Source of the DNA: Rutstroemia sp. NJR-2017a BVV2
Lineage: Eukaryota; Ascomycota; Leotiomycetes; Helotiales; Rutstroemiaceae
Assembly (NCBI GenBank): GCA_002946415.1
Contig: NJPS01000059.1
Location: forward strand, 496,001-560,000
Length of the DNA: 64,000 bases
Direction of reading: 5' to 3'
In this document: positions 48,697 to 59,966 of the stretch, in pieces
How the letters are laid out: each line of letters begins with the position of its first letter
Position numbering within the stretch: position 1 is the first letter of the stretch
Notes under the pieces: model-generated
Told to the model about the DNA's origin: nothing
The model's input: the letters and a program-made list of their open reading frames with translations, nothing else
Database searches by the model: none
Position numbers and translations under genes: made by a program

Positions 48697-49220
48697 TACC
48701 TCCCTCTGGACCCTGCTTTGTACTTCACACTCCCTACCGCAACCTGAACCTGTCTTCTGGACACTACGAGTACACTCCTAACCAAAGTACTCTGTGCGAG
48801 TACACTCCTTACCACAGTCGAGCTGGCGCTTCAGCCGCGCAATCGCATTTAAGCTTTCAACATTTCATCATCAATGATCCGGGGTCCTTTGGACTGACTT
48901 TGAGGCTTCATGGATTATTCATCGTATTGATTCATTGTCTCATCGCGGCTTTCACTGCTTGTCGATGCTGTGAACCTCGATCTCCACTTCACCATCACCA
49001 TCACCTTTATCTCCATTCACCACAACGCCACCACGCCACCGACGTTGTCCGAAGCCGGCTTACCGTACAACCTTAACTCGGCCGTAGGAAAATACAAGCT
49101 TTTCCAAAATCTGATGATCAACAACTTCATCAATACCGCTTTTTAATTTCCACATACCTCAAACCGCCCATACGATACCCACCCAGTTGGACCACCTGGA
49201 CCACCGGGACCACCGCTTCA

Positions 49221-51701
49221 ATGGACCAGTCCAAGAAGAAAAAGCCCGGCAAGGTTCGAATCCCTGATCACCTTCGTCGCCGGGCCCTCGTCTCTTGTGA
49301 CCGCTGTAAGAAGCGGAGAATACGATGTTCGCGATCATCCAACTCCGACGGCCAGGAAGCTTGTCGAAATTGTTTGGATGCCGGCGTGGATTGTGAATCA
49401 ACTTTACCTCGGAAGACGCGGATTTATGGGAGTGTGGAAACGTTGAGTCTTCGCTATCGCGTTCTGGATGCTTTAGTGAAAGGCCTCTATCCAAATAGCG
49501 ACACCACCAACATCGATGTTTTATATGAACTCGCCGCAGCTCAGGGAATAGCCATACCGGATCTCAGTGGTGACTATCGAGTGGAAGAAGTCTTCGACAA
49601 AGTACCACCTGCTCTCGCGACATCCCCGCTCCATTCGGAAGGTAGTCCGAATGGAATGGAGAAAATTAAGGAAGAACCGGCTCCCACTGAAAAGGCACCC
49701 GTTGCGGCTGAGGAAAGACTGGTCCCAACCCCTCAAGGAGGTCAATCGCATTATATTGGCCCCTCGTCAAGTTTTGGTTTTGTGCTTACCTGTCGCAAAA
49801 TGGTGGCGGAATACAACGCGGCGTTGAGCGCCGCACGACCAGACGATGAGCGCCTCAAATTATCTTCCGATTTCGCCAGATCGAGATGGAGTAAGGCATT
49901 GGAACCGAAAATCGCTGAAGAGAAGCATACTGCGCCAGGTCCAGCGGATCTCGAGCAGAACAACAACCACATGCAAGTACGGTCTCACGTGATCTCAGTT
50001 GTGCCGAGCAAAGATCAATCGGGGAAATCACCTCTATCTCTACTTTTACCTAATAAAGAGGTTGCTGATGTCTTAATCGAGTCATTTTTCGATCGCGTCC
50101 ATCCGAACTTTATGCTTTTTCATCGCACCTCTTTTCTACAGCGATACGAAATAATGTGGAGCCAGCGTAATTTACTACAACAAGACTTCGAAGCCGGATG
50201 GTTATGCTGCGTCTTGATGGCATTAGTCCTCGGAGCCCAGGCTCTAGAACAGCATGAAGATGCATATGTCGAACCCCAGCGCCGCCATGTCGAGTGGGTA
50301 GAGTCACGCGTATATCAATTATTAAGTTCAAGTAGCTTGGTCAACATCCAAGCGCTACTTCTACTCCAATTACACCAACATAACTTCTCAGAACGAAACA
50401 CGGCCTTCATGTTGCTAGGCGCGGCGTCAAGAATGGCGATGAATCTCGGCATGCATCGTGAAGGAGCCACGGAAACGCTCGACCCAATAGAGAGGGAGGT
50501 GCGTCGGAGGGTGTGGTGGACGATTTACCTCTTTGAGCAGAATCAATGCACTATCCTCGGCAGACCGTGCGCGATAGATGACACGGAAATAAGTGTCAGG
50601 TTTCCGGATGAGAATGCATTGGATGGTGGCACATGTGTTCCTCTAGGATATGTTGAACACATGGTTCGTCTGATGAAATTAATGTCTGAAATTAGAAGAA
50701 AGATGTATCCTTCGTCGACAAGCCACCATACCGAACAACCAAGAATCCGTGTTGCTATGCAACTCTTATTAGATCTCGATTCATGGCACCATAGCCTCCC
50801 TCCTAATCTTCGACTCGAATTCCAGTCGCTATCACCCGTCCACGGACGCGCAGTCCTCCTTTTACACCTCCAATTCCACCTCACCCAGGCCTTAGTCACC
50901 CGACCATTCATCCTCCGCAAAGTTGCCGTGCAACTCGCACGCCGCCTCGGAAAACACGTCCGCTCACAAGACCTCGACGAAGAAGAACTCAAACTCAGCT
51001 CCTCATGCGGTCTCTACTCCAAACAAGCCGTCCTAATCGTCCACCAACTCATCCTCAGTGGCCAATTCAACGGCGTCACTTGGATGGACCCCTATTACAT
51101 CTACCACAGCGTCTTTGTACTCGCCCTCGACTTCCTCGCCCGCCCCACCGACGAACCAGATACCCCCGAAGACCTCTCCCGCAAGAAAGTCATCCTCGAT
51201 ATCATCGCCGCCATGAACAACATCCGCCTCTGTCCGCTCTTCGTCATCCTCACCCAAGTCGCCTTCCAACTCGTCAAAATCGTCGGCATCCTCGACCCCG
51301 CCCCTTCTCAGGATTCTAATCATAACCCCCACCCGCACCCCTCCCTCTCCCCCAAATCCTCCCTCCCTCCTCCCCAACACCTCCCGCCCCAGCCCCTCGT
51401 CCCAGACATCGACTTCGGCCTCGAAGCCTCCCAGGCCGGCATGCCCAACGTCGTCGACTTCTGGATGCAGGGCTCCAATCTCCAGCTGCCGTGGAAAGTG
51501 CAGCCGGACGCGAACGGCTTCCCGCAGGTCTCGGCGCCCATGATCGGGACGTTTGTGAATCGCGTGCCGATTATGGATGACGCGTTGGTGGGGGGGCATT
51601 TGTCGCCGTATAATATGAATTGGGAGACGGGCGGGTTTGATGTGCAGTATGCGCATCAGCATCAGCATCAGGGGTCGGGAGTTGGGGGGTTTGGGGTTTG
51701 A
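49221..51701 (+). CDS. Zn(II)2Cys6 fungal transcription factor
   Basis: Intronless frame of 826 residues. A Gal4-type binuclear zinc cluster lies at residues 26-59: CDRCKKRRIRC then, after an insert, CRNCLDAGVDC, giving all six Cys. Basic residues precede it (KKKKPGKVRIP, LRRRALVS). A linker with YGSVETLSLRYRVLDALVKG follows. The middle homology region (fungal_trans type) spans roughly 280-560, with FFDRVHPNFMLFHRTSF, AFMLLGAASRMAMNLGMHRE and EREVRRRVWWTIYLFEQ. The C-terminus is Pro/His/Gln-rich and may activate transcription. The target cannot be read from sequence. Neighbours are an MFS transporter (divergent, 2.9 kb) and the cutinase at 43 kb, so it may control either, but it is also far enough to be independent. 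It lies 32 kb from the PKS. Confidence 0.9.
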   Translation: MDQSKKKKPGKVRIPDHLRRRALVSCDRCKKRRIRCSRSSNSDGQEACRNCLDAGVDCESTLPRKTRIYGSVETLSLRYRVLDALVKGLYPNSDTTNIDVLYELAAAQGIAIPDLSGDYRVEEVFDKVPPALATSPLHSEGSPNGMEKIKEEPAPTEKAPVAAEERLVPTPQGGQSHYIGPSSSFGFVLTCRKMVAEYNAALSAARPDDERLKLSSDFARSRWSKALEPKIAEEKHTAPGPADLEQNNNHMQVRSHVISVVPSKDQSGKSPLSLLLPNKEVADVLIESFFDRVHPNFMLFHRTSFLQRYEIMWSQRNLLQQDFEAGWLCCVLMALVLGAQALEQHEDAYVEPQRRHVEWVESRVYQLLSSSSLVNIQALLLLQLHQHNFSERNTAFMLLGAASRMAMNLGMHREGATETLDPIEREVRRRVWWTIYLFEQNQCTILGRPCAIDDTEISVRFPDENALDGGTCVPLGYVEHMVRLMKLMSEIRRKMYPSSTSHHTEQPRIRVAMQLLLDLDSWHHSLPPNLRLEFQSLSPVHGRAVLLLHLQFHLTQALVTRPFILRKVAVQLARRLGKHVRSQDLDEEELKLSSSCGLYSKQAVLIVHQLILSGQFNGVTWMDPYYIYHSVFVLALDFLARPTDEPDTPEDLSRKKVILDIIAAMNNIRLCPLFVILTQVAFQLVKIVGILDPAPSQDSNHNPHPHPSLSPKSSLPPPQHLPPQPLVPDIDFGLEASQAGMPNVVDFWMQGSNLQLPWKVQPDANGFPQVSAPMIGTFVNRVPIMDDALVGGHLSPYNMNWETGGFDVQYAHQHQHQGSGVGGFGV

Positions 51702-51953
51702 AGAGGGGAGTGGTGGATGGGGTGAGAGGTGAAGGTTGTGGGGTGAGAGGTGGTGGGATGGGGCTGTGGGCGTTTAGGCTTGGTGTGGGGATTATGATAT
51801 CATGGAGAATGGGTATATAGATGGATGCACGGATAGGTGAATAGATAGGAACGGGAAAGCAAAAGGAAACGCCATAACATAAATACATACTCGTTAATGT
51901 TAGTATCAATGATAGGATATGATCAGAATCAGAATCAAAATCAAAAACCAATC

Positions 51954-52003
51954 TGTGCTGTGCTGTGCTGTGCTGTGCTGTGCTGTGCTGTGCTGTGCTG
52001 TGC
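51954..52003. repeat. Pentanucleotide microsatellite (TGTGC)n, ten copies
   Basis: Fifty bases of perfect TGTGC units. This is the reverse complement class of the CAGCA repeat in the cutinase intron. Confidence 0.9.
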
Positions 52004-52059
52004 CATACAGAGCCTGCATCCGCTGCGATTTTTCAACAGGCTCGTGGTAGTAGAGTATA

Positions 52060-52080
52060 TATGTATGTATGTATGTATGT
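52060..52080. repeat. Tetranucleotide repeat (ATGT)5
   Basis: Five tandem ATGT units following TATAT. Confidence 0.85.
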
Positions 52081-52744
52081 GGTGAGGGGGGTTAGATAGA
52101 TAAATAGAACGCGAAGAACGATAGTAGATATTAGATGCAGTGTCGCTTCGCTATTAGTTCACTGGTAGGGGGAGGAAGGGGTGGGCGGAATATGGATGTG
52201 GTGGATAGTTATGTTATGTAAGATTACAGTAGTAGTGGTCTATTTATTAGGGAGGAGAGGGAGATCTTACTTTGTTCGTTTTCTGTGCTGGAGTGTAGTG
52301 TAGTGTAGTAACTTGGCTGTTTTGTATCGAGGGGGGGTTGTGTTTGAGCGGTGGTAGGGTGATGGGTGATGGGTGATGGGTTTGGGGGGTGGAGGGATGG
52401 GAGGTGGTGTAGGTTGGGTTGGATTGGGTTGGGTTTAATAGGATTGTTGGGCTTGAGTTTATAGGTGGGAGAGGAGAGGAGAGGATAGGGTAGGTTGGGG
52501 TGGTTTAGATTAGCTTAGTGTGAGATACGATACAATATAATAGCTTTACACTTCAATCGATATTATTAGAGTTTAATAAGTTATTTATATTTTATTATTT
52601 AGCCAGGATTTTTTTTATTGATACTTTTGTTTTCGCTTTCTGTTCTCCTTCGCTAAACATGCATTTTGCCTTCTTCCTCTTTATGAATTAGCTATTGCAT
52701 TTCCTCTGTATCTCGAATCCTCCTACTTTGTATACCCTCTGATT

Positions 52745-55700
52745 TTACCTCTCACTTACCTCCCCTCTCCCTTTCTCATTCCTTACTTCCCCACCCCTTC
52801 CTCTCCCTCTCCCTCTCCTCTTCCCACCTCTCTCTATACCACCTCCTAACCCCTCCTCCCTCCTCACCTCCTCCAACCACTCAATCACCCCTCCGTACCC
52901 CGTCCGTTTCCTCCGCAGCACCCCCAAAAAAGCATCTACACCTAGCCTCCTTACATCTCTCCTGCTTACCGAGCAAGTGAATCGCTGACCCCCTCCTCCC
53001 CCCCCTTCCCCTGTTTCCCCTGCTCCTCCACCCCGCTTACCACCATCCCCCTCAACCCCCCTATCCCCCCTCCCACGACAACACACCCCCCACCCCACAT
53101 CCAAAACCCCCCCCACCGCCCTCCTCATCACCCCGGTCCTCGGCCTCTTCCCCACCGGCAACGCCCTAATATACGCCAGCATCTTGGTTGCCGTCTCCGT
53201 GAACGCGGTATACAGATTATTATGTACTGTTTGTAGCGAGTTGTGCGCGGTGTCGAGGTACATGGGGTGGGATTGGATGTGGAAGGAGTCTGTTTGGTGT
53301 AGGTTAGGGAAGGAAGAAAAAATAAATAAATAAGGAGGAAGTGGAATTTGGAGGAAGGAGGGTTTGGAAAGGAGATAAATGGATGGAGGGAGGGAGGTGA
53401 GATGGGAGGGGAAGAAAAAATGACAAAAAACATACAACAGTGGGGATTCGCTGGTGGTCACCCACCCAACTACTAATCCACCGATTCAAGGCTTGTGTAT
53501 GGCAGAGCGGACGGGATGCCCAATTCTCCTTGATCTATGGTCGTATGTGACAGAAGTGTGTTTGTTTGGGTATATAACGGGTAAAATGGGGTGTGTAATG
53601 GTTGGGAATGGAGATTTTGGTGCTGGTTGTGGTGGAGATAGGTGAGGTGAGGGGATGTAGCGATGAACGCAGCGCGGAATGCGCGAAGAAAAATATAAGA
53701 GAAAAATGCGCACAAAACACAAAAAGAACAAAACTTACTTATAACTTTCCGACAAAACGTCTTCCCCGGGACTCTCCAGTATTCCACCGTCAGCGAATCT
53801 TCAATTGCTAATTCTCAAATTAGCAACGTCCCTGCACATCTCATCCACGAATTCGACTCGGATAAATATCCCCAACTCACCTAACTCCCTCTTCCTCTCC
53901 CTATCCCTCGAAATACTCAAACTCTTCACATCAATAAAATTCCCACAATAAGGAAACCCGCGCTGCGCCACCAACCTCCTAACTTTCCTCCCCTCAACAC
54001 AAACCTCGAAGTTCGTAAGCGTCTTCTCCGGATTCACAGTCACGCCATATTCCGGTACTCCGGCATGCATAACTTGAAGAAAGCGTTTCGCATGCGCGGG
54101 ATTAGTTGTGATGAGCAGGAAATCATCAATAAGTCTCAGAAGCAGGCTTTCGCCAGATTGTAGAAAGGAGAGGTGTTTCGCTTCCAGGTCCGCGTAGAAG
54201 TAATTGCACAGTAAAGAAGAGACGACGGAGCCCTGCGGGATACCTTCTTTTTGCCGGTAGAAGCGCTTGCCGATTTGGACCATGTTGCGGGAGATGTGCT
54301 CGGTGAGGAGGTCGAGGAGGGAGTTGGTGTCGCGGATTTGGTTGACGACGGTTTCGACGAAGATGGTGTTCTTTTTTCCTACGGCAAGGTCGTGTTCGAG
54401 GTCTTCGTCGAAGTCGTCGATGTGGTGGAGGGGCTTGGCAAGGGTTTTCCAGCGGCGGATGGGCTTTTTGACGGCGGTGAGATTGGAGTTGTAGGCGTCG
54501 GTGGGTTTGATCTCGACGTGTTTTGCGATGCGGTATTCGGACTCGCGGGGTATTGAATGCATGAGTTTTATGACGGCTGATTGAGGTATAGTATCGAATG
54601 CAGCTTGGACGTCGACTTTGGCAAAGTATAGTGGTTGGGTTGGTGAAGTAAGGGTGTTTTTGAAATTTTTAATTTTCTGGTAGAGATCACCGACTGAGAA
54701 TAGAGCTGAGCCAAGGCGTCCTGGGTTAGTTGCCTAGAAAGTCAGCAGCGTCCGATATGAATTCCACAATGTTCCTTACCTTCTCGTGAGTGAGAATACT
54801 GTGAATTGGACCCAGTACACTATTGATACTGCTACCTAGCAACTTGCTCTTCTTTTGCAGAACTCTTCTTCGGAGATTCATGATTGGTCGGACACCGGTT
54901 TCCTTGGGCAATAATCGGATTTGACTGAAACCTAGTGCTCGTGAATCCAGTATCTTGTGAGCTTCATCCGGCTTGATTTCCTCGAACATTTTTAGTTTCA
55001 GGGAAGCCAGAGCTGGCTCAGCTAATGACCTCCAGGTATCATGACGAAAGTAGAACAATCTTTGACGATGAACATTCGTTTCAGTGACATGAAAATGTGC
55101 TCTAATTAGAGGTAAGACGACGGAGTCAAAGAGGTAATAGAGAAACTCGAGGAAGATTTCGCGACATTTGTTCAAATCAGTTTGTGACAACTTTTGATTC
55201 GCGGTATTTGGAGACCTTAACCATTCGATGTCTGCGATCTGCACACTTTATTTAGTACTATATATTGACATTGAAGCATATAATTACCTTGATATCTTGA
55301 GATACTTCATGCAGAGAAAGAACCTCAAATCTTCTCATCTGAATAAATCTGTCCACATTTCTGTGAAATACTTTTTCATTGTGTGATTGCACGTCTTGAG
55401 CCCCCCAGAAGTCATGAGGGATTATATTACGAAGAACTGCACGGACGAAAGCGGAAACATCAGCAGTCGGCGTGGCGTGGTCCATCAGTGTCAGCTTTCG
55501 AGGAGGAATCGAAGCTACGCTGGAAGGTATAATTACAGACTCATGGCTAGTCTTCGAACTCTGCGTTTCAAGAATTGTCGAAACAGAAATATCTCCTTCC
55601 GGAACATCATCCACGGCGTCACGTTGGTGCTTTGAGGACTAGGAAAGTTAGTCCTGACTCGTATCATTTGCTAATAGAATACATACCGAGCAATAGTATG

Positions 55701-57136
55701 CTAACAATTTGTTGTAGGAGCATCTAGAATGTAGCACCTGCAACTTGTGCACCAGACTTTTAGCCCTTCCACGGAGCCGCTTAGGTAATTTCACTTTCTC
55801 ATCTAGTGTGTATTTTGTGTTGATTTCTTCTTCTCGATGTGTGTAATCTTTGAAAGGCTGTACGGTTTCTCGAGGATTCACACTAGACGTGAACACGTTA
55901 TGCAGACCAAATTGCCGTGGAAATATGTACATCATGAGGCGGATGGTGTTTGGGTGTGTTTTTTGGTGAAGAGATTCTTGATCGGTATTGCCTTGACTGG
56001 TATTCTTTACATATGGGTAGCGATTGAGGGCGTCTATACATGTGAGTGAAGATACACGATCATGATATAAGTGACATACGGATGTGTAGTAACCCTGACT
56101 TTACTTCACCTCGCGCATTCAAAGCGGCTTTTCCGTAGAGCATCCTATTCCTCACAAAGATAATTTCTGAAGCGGTACGAGACTGGGCTATCTGCCCTCT
56201 GCTGTCTTTCTCATCATTTCTTGCTGGACCCGCTTTTCCTGGAGGCTCTGGAACTGAGAGCGGTCGGAGCTCGCTCAGTGGTTGACCTTTTCTTCCATTA
56301 AAACTATGCAAGGTGTTCTGAGGGTTGCCACTCACCGCTGAGTTGATGATAACTACCACTCGCATTCTCTATGGGGAGGAATATCCCACAGTCCAGAATA
56401 AGATCAACCATGATACGTTCTCCAGCCTGTCCCAGCAGTCCTAAGACTTGGGGCCATGGCCAACCCTTTATGGACGTTACATGGCTGTTGGGATAAGTCA
56501 AATTAACACCAGGTATAGTCATAGAAAAGTTCTCGTCTCGACGAACTGAATGAGAACTGACATCCTTACGATACCCCTGGCAAAGCAAATGCTGCAGTCT
56601 TCCATTCATTGAAGTTGACTTCTGGAACAATAACCAGATAGTAAAATCAACGATCTGGTAATGTTTTTAGTGAGACTAAATATTTGAGATTTTAAAACAC
56701 TCACATCAGATTGAGAAAACAACCCTCCGCCACTTAGATTACCAATAGTTGAGATAGAAGTATCTCCTCGTTGTGAAAAGGTATTCCATCCTTCTGCCCT
56801 GTCCTCCTGCGATATCTCATATGTCGAGACACCTACCAATGTTCGATCAAGGAAATCAGCCAGCACACCGTCATCATCTGTGTCATCTGGGAAATCACCA
56901 GTCTCGGCGGACTTTTTTCGACCAACGCCTAGAATTTTCTTCTTGCGAATCTTCGAAGATGCTGGAAGTTTGGATAGCAGATATCCGCGCAGGCTCAAAA
57001 CACTTGGATAATACTGAGCAAGCAAAGCGTCTTTTACAGGAGGTTCGCTGCCGCGCAAGCTTCCCGTGACTTTTTGACGTTTAGTGAATTCTGCAGCTTC
57101 TTTGCTCCCACGATCCCGTTTTCTTTTCCCGCGCAT
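52745..57136 (-). CDS. TERT: Telomerase reverse transcriptase
   Basis: Catalytic protein of telomerase, copying telomere repeats from the telomerase RNA. Exons: 57136-56705, 56654-56336, 56286-56080, 56033-55687, 55638-55288, 55238-54780, 54733-53881, 53807-53739, 53289-52745; 1193 residues, phase kept at all eight junctions. In order: basic N-terminus, N-terminal domain, CP motif (SEIIFVRNRMLYGKAALN), QFP-type block (IIPHDFWGAQ, RNVDRFIQMRRFEVLSLHE), T motif (HVTETN, RLFYFRHDTW), RT motifs 1-2 (IRLLPKETGVRPIMNLRRR), motif A (FAKVDVQAAFDTI, Asp746), B' (KEGIPQGSVVSSLLCNYF), C (LIDDFLLI, Asp908-Asp909), D, E, then the thumb extension (CSVSRRDVRRLGVDAFLGV). All catalytic Asp are present. The C-terminus ends in a Gly/Arg/Glu-rich tail. 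Intron 8 (53738-53290) is 449 nt and contains a 5S rRNA gene in the same direction. Start is the first ATG of the frame. Confidence 0.93.
53425..53430 (-). terminator. RNA polymerase III T-run terminator of the 5S gene
   Basis: Six T on the minus strand immediately at the 3' end of the 5S sequence, the usual Pol III stop. Confidence 0.75.
53430..53548 (-). rRNA. 5S rRNA: 5S ribosomal RNA gene inside TERT intron 8
   Basis: About 119 nt on the minus strand. The 5' end ACATACGACCATAG, the middle GCATCCCGTCCGCTC, the internal control region around TTAGTAGTTGGGTGGGTGAC then CACCAGCGAATCCC, and the 3' end CTGTTGTATGT are those of filamentous-ascomycete 5S rRNA. Terminal stem ACATAC/GTATGT pairs. 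In helix II the arms GATCAAGG and CCTTGAATC can pair with one bulge, so the stem is kept although its bases differ from the Neurospora type. A TATATA element lies 23-28 bp upstream and a T-run follows. The gene therefore looks functional rather than a relic. 5S genes are dispersed in many filamentous fungi, but this copy sits inside a protein-gene intron, in sense orientation. Confidence 0.92.
53571..53576 (-). promoter_or_regulatory. TATA-like upstream element of the 5S gene
   Basis: TATATA at -23 to -28 relative to the 5S start. Upstream TATA elements at about this distance are needed for 5S transcription in Neurospora, so this supports an active gene. Confidence 0.65.
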
Positions 57137-57930
57137 TTTGAACAATTGCACGGTTTCAAGAAAAATGGTTAGAAGTTATGCAAGGCGACGAGTATGTGGC
57201 CTAACATAAAGGAGTGAAAGCTGAGTTACGCGACGTGCTCATTGAGACTTCAATCCATCGCTTGGTTTGGGGATCACGACAAACAAATTGGTGGATGTAG
57301 TCGCGACTGAAGCACCCCGGAGGATTTTGATACGCGAAAGATGAGTTTAGGGAGGGAGTTGTATTGCAAGAAATCCAGCGTTGTCGCTCATTGGCTGGGA
57401 CATACTTCCGCGTCGCGTATATGATTGACTGGATAATAGTGGGTCTAGCTACCGGATATCATCCCGTACCGTACCCCAACATTAGAAGGTTGTGACGAAA
57501 AACGAGCAGTTGAGATTCAGCTTAAACGTTGATCTAGGGTGCAACTACATCATTGATCCAACAGGATCTCATTACAAGGTGTAGTCCAGGCTTCGAAAGA
57601 TGTTTTGTTATCAGTTTACAACCAAGGCCTTCTTGACAAGGTTGGTTATTTCGCGGGTTTGGTTCAGAAGCAGGTGAGACCAGATATTTTGAAGTTAGAT
57701 GAAAATGCAGACTTCTATCGGTGGATTACTTTCATATCCCAGCCTTCATGCCGACAGCTAATGAAAAGTCTAGGGAAGTCCGTACCCAAACGATATATGA
57801 GGTCGGCTTGATAGAACGACTATGTCAACCGGGTAATGATCAGTATGATGAAGGCTCGAGTGAGACCCAAGAACGCAGAATGTCCGGCACTCGGAGGCTT
57901 GCTGGGTTGTACAAGTGTTTAAAGAAATAA
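57137..57930. other. Intergenic, TERT promoter side
   Basis: About 0.8 kb upstream of TERT. No intact gene. Short plus-strand frames at 57605-57930 may be outlying parts of the pseudogene that follows. Confidence 0.4.
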
Positions 57931-58430
57931 GTCTCTGCAGCAGTTCTCTGTGCTTTTGAAACTGGTGGAACTTCTAGGCATGATACCCAATTTTGCCTTC
58001 TTCCAAGGTTGGAAATGGGGAAAAAGAACGGCGATGCTGATACTCGTCTGTGGGAATCTCACGCTCCTCAGCCGAATCATCCAAGACACTGAGTTGACAC
58101 GGCGAGATGTGCAATTCCTCACGAATACCACTTTTAGACCTTGGAGGACCCAGAAGATAGAGCAGCTATTGATAGCGAAACATTGCTCTACTACTTGGGG
58201 GGCCTTGATAAGGCAACCCTGCAAATCATGGACCGTCCAAAACCAGCGCTGTTTGATGTTGCTTGTAGCTCATATGGTATGAAGGACAGCGATATCACAA
58301 CCGAGTAGAGGAGGATTGCGACAATGGGCGGCGAATATGCGCGGGAAGATATGCCTGACGTGGGGAAGACTGATGGTATGGAGGAGAGACACTGGAGAAA
58401 GGCGTAAACAGAAGCTATTCGGGTGATGGT
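57931..58430 (+). pseudogene. Decayed protein gene with C-to-T type stops
   Basis: One reading frame has protein-like sequence over about 160 codons (for example GDADTRLWESHAPQPNHP, SETLLYYLGGLDKATLQIM, PKPALFDVACSSYGMK) but is broken by stops at 58090 (TGA), 58135 (TAG), 58306 (TAG) and 58405 (TAA). Each is one C-to-T change from a sense codon (CGA, CAG, CAG, CAA), and the frame is otherwise kept with no indel. That pattern fits decay by cytosine deamination or a RIP-like process. I do not recognise the family. The original ends of the gene are not clear. Confidence 0.5.
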
Positions 58431-59966
58431 CCGATGATTCGCTTGCTGGTCAAGCAATCAGAGCATGGCATGCTCAACCTACCTCCGAAGGGCCATGCCA
58501 AACCAACATCCAAAGGGGCATCAAACCAGGCATTAGATACGTAGTCCATGAAAAGCGAGTAGAGTGATACTTAGACTGGCAGTTGTCATATAAGGTTCAT
58601 CATGGTGCAGATGGTAATTTTAAATTTTGATATCTTCCACAAATCAACGGGGTATGAGGTACGAGGTACGAAGCAAGCGCAGGCTTTGGACTGGTCTGGA
58701 GCTCGAGCCATTTTTGTGCAGTTTTTATCTTCACAAATCACAATGCATCTATGAAGGACGTACGGTGGCTTGTACGACCTCGAAAACCCTGCACAATCTA
58801 TACAATTCATTGTTCAAATCACGGTGAAACCGGGATCGTGTTCTTCGTATTTCTGTTTGCGCCAATCGCCCCGATAAATGATTCAGAGCTATTATCGGCC
58901 GCCACCAACGCACTGCCACCGTCACTCGCGGCCATTGTGGCCTAACTTGCATCAAGCGGCAGGCTGTTGCTGCCCTGCTCTCCCCTCCCGCATGGTGCTT
59001 GAAGCCTTGCATTCTCGGACGATAGCTGGCGGGGTGCAGTGCGAAAGGACGGGAGCGCTTTCCAAGGTATGATGTAGGAGGCATGCCGATTGCCCATAGG
59101 TACGCACTCGTGGCTATCGGGTAGAATTCCCGTAGTTTAGTTTGTCAATCGCTCGGGCTGATAAGTTGATAGCCTGATGGTAATGCAAATCACGGACACG
59201 GTTGTTCGCACATAGCACATAGCACATTGCGCATCGCACATCGCACATCGCATATCGCACATCACACACACTCGACCCCCTTCTCCCTTTTTGTCCCGTC
59301 CGTACCTGCCTATCATCGTCCTAAAACTTCCAAAGCAGTAAGTTTGTGGAGAAAGGAAGCAAAACTAAGGAGGTAAAAAAAGAAAAGGAAGAAAAAGAAT
59401 AGCCTCGTCTCAAATCCGAGTCTATACTCAGTAGTTCGGCCAGGATCCATAATCCATTCAATCTCACCCCCTCCCCTCCCTCCAAGGCTCCACCCCCCGT
59501 ACTTTTCGCATCTCACATCTCGAATCTCGAATCGCGCATCTCAAATCCCCAAGTCGCCCACGTCGCCCAAATCTCCCACGTCTCCCCAAGTCTCCCCAAA
59601 CTCTCCAAGCTCAATTCCTGTCCAAACATCCCAAAAGCCAAAAAGCTACTCCTGCTCCGTACATATGCATTAAGCCCACTCCCGCATGCTTGTGCCAAAT
59701 ATTGCTCCGCATCCTATTGATTCTTCCCCAAACTTGTCACAGGCCCATTCACTGATCAACCTTTCTCCATTCATTTCGCACGGGAAGGCGGCAAGCTCCA
59801 GGATTAGGGTCGGTTGCTCAAACGAGGCCCATCGAATCAGCTTTTCCCTTTACGGAGAGCCATTCAACTTCTGCCACAATTGTATGGATCATCGATAAAC
59901 AATAATCACAGACAGCATTATCATCGCTCACAGCAGAGCACAAGCCTAAGCAGATGTTCAGGCACG
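58431..59966. other. Intergenic, promoter side of the RhoGEF gene
   Basis: About 1.5 kb with no supported gene. It contains the CACATCG-type array at 59209-59270 and a CT-rich stretch of related TCTCCC/CGAATCTC units near 59510-59610. Confidence 0.5.
59209..59270. repeat. Degenerate GCACATCGCACAT tandem array
   Basis: Seven or more imperfect copies of a 7-base unit such as GCACATA, GCACATC or GCATATC. Confidence 0.7.

Larger units (their letters stand above)
46337..49220. other. Long divergent intergenic between transporter and regulator
   Basis: About 2.9 kb with no supported gene. It contains several short tandem arrays (47715-47746, 48006-48045, 48663-48696) and a duplicated GAGTACACTCCT segment near 48767-48810. 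The promoter of the Zn2Cys6 gene lies at its end. Confidence 0.5.
51702..52744. other. Intergenic between convergent regulator and TERT
   Basis: About 1 kb, G- and T-rich on the plus strand, with two microsatellites and GGTGATG repeats near 52357-52380. No gene is supported. Confidence 0.5.

Noticed and set aside
49250..49266. tRNA B-box-like GGTTCGAATCC
   Set aside because: Lies inside the Zn2Cys6 coding sequence (KVRIPDH) with no A box or cloverleaf around it.
53290..53461. Frame giving TERT's last exon a new N-terminus through 53461
   Set aside because: That part is intron and 5S sequence read through; the acceptor at 53290 restores VINSFHIQSHPMYLD in phase.
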